Positions 6,564-8,628 of a stretch of DNA of 8,628 nucleotides are shown here, in pieces. Under the pieces are notes generated by a model. That model was not told the DNA's origin. It did not search any database and saw only the letters and a list, made by a program, of their open reading frames with translations. The DNA is from Desulfobacula sp. GTDB taxonomy: Bacteria > Desulfobacterota > Desulfobacteria > Desulfobacterales > Desulfobacteraceae. A program made the translations under genes and the position numbers. The stretch lies in contig JABIYQ010000515.1 of NCBI GenBank assembly GCA_018702715.1, positions 1 through 8,628 of the forward strand. The letters run 5' to 3'. The stretch's first letter is position 1; each line of letters starts with the position of its first letter.

Positions 6564-7985
6564 TCAATCTTCTTTTCTTCCATAAACATCATCAAACCTG
6601 ACAATATCATCTTCACCCAGGTAAGAACCGGACTGAACTTCAATGAGTTCAAGCGGTATCTTTCCTGGATTCTCTAAACGGTGCAGAGTTCCTAAAGGGA
6701 TATAAGTGGATTCATCTTCCTTGAGAAGCATCTGCTCTTCTCCTTTTGTTATTGTGGCTACCCCGGAAACAACCGTCCAGTGTTCTGCCCGATGAAAATG
6801 CTTTTGCAGTGATAATTTTGCTCCGGGTTTAACTGTTATTCTCTTGACCTGAAATCTGTGTCCGAAATCCACAGATTCATAGCTGCCCCAAGGTCTGTAA
6901 ACTTTCCGATGGCTGACTACCTCATTTCTTGTTTGATCCTTTAATTGTTTTACAATTTTTTTAACATCCTGAACCTGGTCCCGGGGAGATACCAGAATAG
7001 CGTCCTTTGTTTCCACAATAACAAATTTTTCAACGCCGACTGCTGCAATAAGGCTGCTTTCAGAACTAATATAGGAGGATTTTACATCATGGGTTACCAC
7101 ATCCCCCTTGATGACATTCAGATTTTCATCCTTTTTTCCCGCCTGCCACAGTGCATCAAACGAACCCAAATCATTCCACCCGGCTTTAAAGGGAACCACT
7201 ATTCCTTTTGATGTTTTTTCCATTACAGCATAATCAATAGAGTCAGACGGAATGTCTTTAAATCCTTCAAGACTTAATCTAAAAAAATCAAGATCCTGAA
7301 CACCAGCCTCTATCAACCCTTTACAAGGCATCATAATGTCAGGTGCATGTTTCTCAAGCTCCTTTATAATTACAGATGCCTTAAACATAAACATTCCTGA
7401 ATTCCAGCAATATGATCCGGAATCAAACAATTTTTTGGCGGTTTCAAGATCCGGCTTTTCAACAAATTCCTCTATTTTACACGCACCCGTGCCCGATTCT
7501 AAAAGGTCTCCCTTTTTAATATAGCCATATCCTGTTTCAGGAGAATCCGGAATAATGCCAAATGTTATTAAATTATTCTTCTGTGCAAAGTCATGTCCTG
7601 CCTTTATGGCATTATGGAATTCAATTACTTCTTCAATCACGTGGTCTGCAGGTAACACCAGAAGTATTGGATCTTTTTCATCTTCCATTGCTTGCAAAGC
7701 CGCAAGGGCAATTGCAGGAGCTGTATTTCTTCCAACTGGCTCCAGAATAATTGCTAAAGGGTCTATCTGGATACTTCTTAATTGTTCCGCTGCCATAAAT
7801 CGATGATCTTCATTGCATACGATAATGGGAGAACCTGTCGTTTCCAGCCCTTCAAGCCTTAATAGCGTATTTTGCAGCATGGTTTTTTCATTATAAATAT
7901 CAATGAGCTGTTTTGGATAAAGCTGTCTTGACAATGGCCACAGTCTTGTGCCTGAACCTCCTGCTAAAATTACGGGAATGATCAT
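6564..7985 (-). CDS. manC: Bifunctional mannose-1-phosphate guanylyltransferase / mannose-6-phosphate isomerase
   Basis: This 473-residue cytosolic enzyme is full length for the type II ManC/AlgA/CpsB family. It makes GDP-mannose from mannose-1-phosphate and GTP; the C-terminal domain can also interconvert fructose-6-phosphate and mannose-6-phosphate. Residues 1-285 or so are the nucleotidyltransferase: the pyrophosphorylase signature LAGGSGTRLWPLSR (7-20) with PKQL (24-27), LPADH (111-115), FVEKP (174-178), WNSGMF (194-199), and GWNDLGS (269-275). After a short beta-helix-like linker, residues about 360-465 are the cupin: RPWGSYE (364-370), then LQKHFHRAEHW (393-403) with Q394, H396 and E401 as the usual metal ligands, and H435. 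All key residues are present. The ATG at 7985 has AAGGAG 5 nt upstream. It follows the methyltransferase gene after 18 nt. No other sugar-nucleotide or glycosyltransferase genes are visible, so the glycan it feeds is not identified. Confidence 0.97.
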   Translation of the reverse strand: MIIPVILAGGSGTRLWPLSRQLYPKQLIDIYNEKTMLQNTLLRLEGLETTGSPIIVCNEDHRFMAAEQLRSIQIDPLAIILEPVGRNTAPAIALAALQAMEDEKDPILLVLPADHVIEEVIEFHNAIKAGHDFAQKNNLITFGIIPDSPETGYGYIKKGDLLESGTGACKIEEFVEKPDLETAKKLFDSGSYCWNSGMFMFKASVIIKELEKHAPDIMMPCKGLIEAGVQDLDFFRLSLEGFKDIPSDSIDYAVMEKTSKGIVVPFKAGWNDLGSFDALWQAGKKDENLNVIKGDVVTHDVKSSYISSESSLIAAVGVEKFVIVETKDAILVSPRDQVQDVKKIVKQLKDQTRNEVVSHRKVYRPWGSYESVDFGHRFQVKRITVKPGAKLSLQKHFHRAEHWTVVSGVATITKGEEQMLLKEDESTYIPLGTLHRLENPGKIPLELIEVQSGSYLGEDDIVRFDDVYGRKED

Positions 7986-7990
7986 AATAT

Positions 7991-7996
7991 CTCCTT
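7991..7996 (-). promoter_or_regulatory. Ribosome binding site of manC
   Basis: AAGGAG on the minus strand lies 5 nt before the ATG at 7985, inside the 18-nt gap after the methyltransferase stop. It is the strongest Shine-Dalgarno in the window. Confidence 0.75.
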
Positions 7997-8003
7997 GAAA
8001 TTT

Positions 8004-8628
8004 TTATTTTTGTGCAGTGAACACATTAATTTTCAACCCATGATTTACAGGGTAAGAATCCATCGCCCTGACATGAAAACCTGCGTCTGCCAACCAGGCC
8101 ATAATTTTCTCTTTTTCAAATCCATACCATGATCCTCCCATGATCTCATTGATATTTTTCTGATCATGTTTTTGAAAATCAGACAGGATGAAAAAACCTT
8201 TTGGTTTAAGAACCCTGTAGGCTTCCGCAATTGGAAGTTGCGGTTGTGAAATATGGTGTAACACCATATTCATTATAGCCGTATCAATTTCTTTGTTTTT
8301 CATTGGAAGATATTCTAGCTCCCCTAATCTTAACTCTGCATTATTTGTTCCTGAAAGCCTCAACCTTGCCTGCTCCAGCATCTCAGGGGAACTGTCGATC
8401 CCAATAAAATTATTCGTTATTTCCTTGGAAAGCTGGTCAATGAGTTCGCCGGTTCCACAACCCAGATCGGCAATCTTGCCTTTAAAAATAACTTTTGCCT
8501 TAATCATGGAATTCAGATCAAAATTGCCAAACACATCTTTTTTCAATCGATCCCACTGGGGTGCGATATGTTTAAAAAACCGCTTTGTTCTATTTTGACG
8601 GATCTTGATCATTTCCCTGGATTTTTCC
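8004..8628 (-). CDS. Class I SAM-dependent methyltransferase, probably the C-terminal half of an ArsR-type fusion (partial)
   Basis: Counting from the in-frame ATG at 8612, 202 residues are visible. The Rossmann methyltransferase fold is clear: motif I IADLGCGTG (47-55), the acidic ribose-binding residue D73 in GIDSSPEML, the LEYLPM and VLHHIS segments typical of UbiE/Methyltransf_11 proteins (about 99-122), and EAYRVLKPKGFFIL (130-143). The reading frame stays open upstream of that ATG to the edge (EKSRE before MIKIRQ), and an AGGGA lies only 1-2 nt before the ATG, too close to drive initiation well. The N-terminal pattern R-NRTKRFFKHIAPQWDRL is the one that links an ArsR/SmtB winged helix to a methyltransferase in fusion proteins common in Desulfobacterota. 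I therefore treat it as truncated by the window, though a stand-alone methyltransferase starting at 8612 remains possible. It precedes manC by 18 nt, so they may be cotranscribed. The substrate is unknown. Confidence 0.85.
   Translation of the reverse strand, partial: EKSREMIKIRQNRTKRFFKHIAPQWDRLKKDVFGNFDLNSMIKAKVIFKGKIADLGCGTGELIDQLSKEITNNFIGIDSSPEMLEQARLRLSGTNNAELRLGELEYLPMKNKEIDTAIMNMVLHHISQPQLPIAEAYRVLKPKGFFILSDFQKHDQKNINEIMGGSWYGFEKEKIMAWLADAGFHVRAMDSYPVNHGLKINVFTAQK

Noticed and set aside
7555..7806. Plus-strand open frames opposite manC
   Set aside because: They are antisense to the conserved nucleotidyltransferase core, with low-complexity translations and no ribosome site of note.
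8599..8612. ATG at 8612 as the true start of the methyltransferase
   Set aside because: The purine-rich AGGGA is only 1-2 nt upstream and the frame is open to the edge, so an upstream start is more likely; not excluded.

Overview
The window reads as ordinary chromosome from an AT-rich Gram-negative bacterium. The most likely source is a Desulfobacterota (sulfate-reducer type, Desulfobacteraceae-like) genome. That is inferred from the mix of genes (UPF0301/AlgH, an AsmA/YdbH-like envelope protein, a likely ArsR-methyltransferase fusion, bifunctional ManC) and from low-GC, Lys/Ile-rich coding; no rRNA or other taxonomic marker is present. Seven of the eight genes lie on the minus strand and one on the plus strand. 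I see no tRNA, rRNA, CRISPR array, insertion sequence or phage gene, and no gene-free stretch longer than about 130 bases.

Reading the minus strand from the right edge: a SAM-dependent methyltransferase domain, open to the window edge and probably the C-terminal half of an ArsR-type fusion, is followed after 18 nt by manC (GDP-mannose synthesis). A 129-nt gap with a small hairpin separates manC from a UPF0301/AlgH gene, which is followed after 20 nt by a large dynamin-like GTPase. The GTPase converges on the single plus-strand gene, a small HD-domain protein, and the two stop codons share the palindrome TTAA.

Left of the HD gene, and divergent from it, is a tight minus-strand operon. It has a recognisable extended -10 promoter, then a two-domain protein (putative molybdenum-carrier/SLOG-type domain plus a DUF6794-like C-terminus). 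Next, coupled by an ATGA overlap, comes a rhomboid protease carrying a DnaJ C-terminal-type domain. Last, overlapping by 11 nt, is an AsmA/YdbH-like membrane-anchored protein that runs off the left edge.

The most unusual item is the rhomboid-DnaJ_C fusion: an intramembrane protease joined to a chaperone substrate-binding module without a J domain. Its translational coupling to a nucleotide-binding-type protein and an envelope protein suggests a membrane or envelope quality-control unit, but that role is inference. The singleton dynamin-like GTPase with an altered G4 motif is the second item worth a look.
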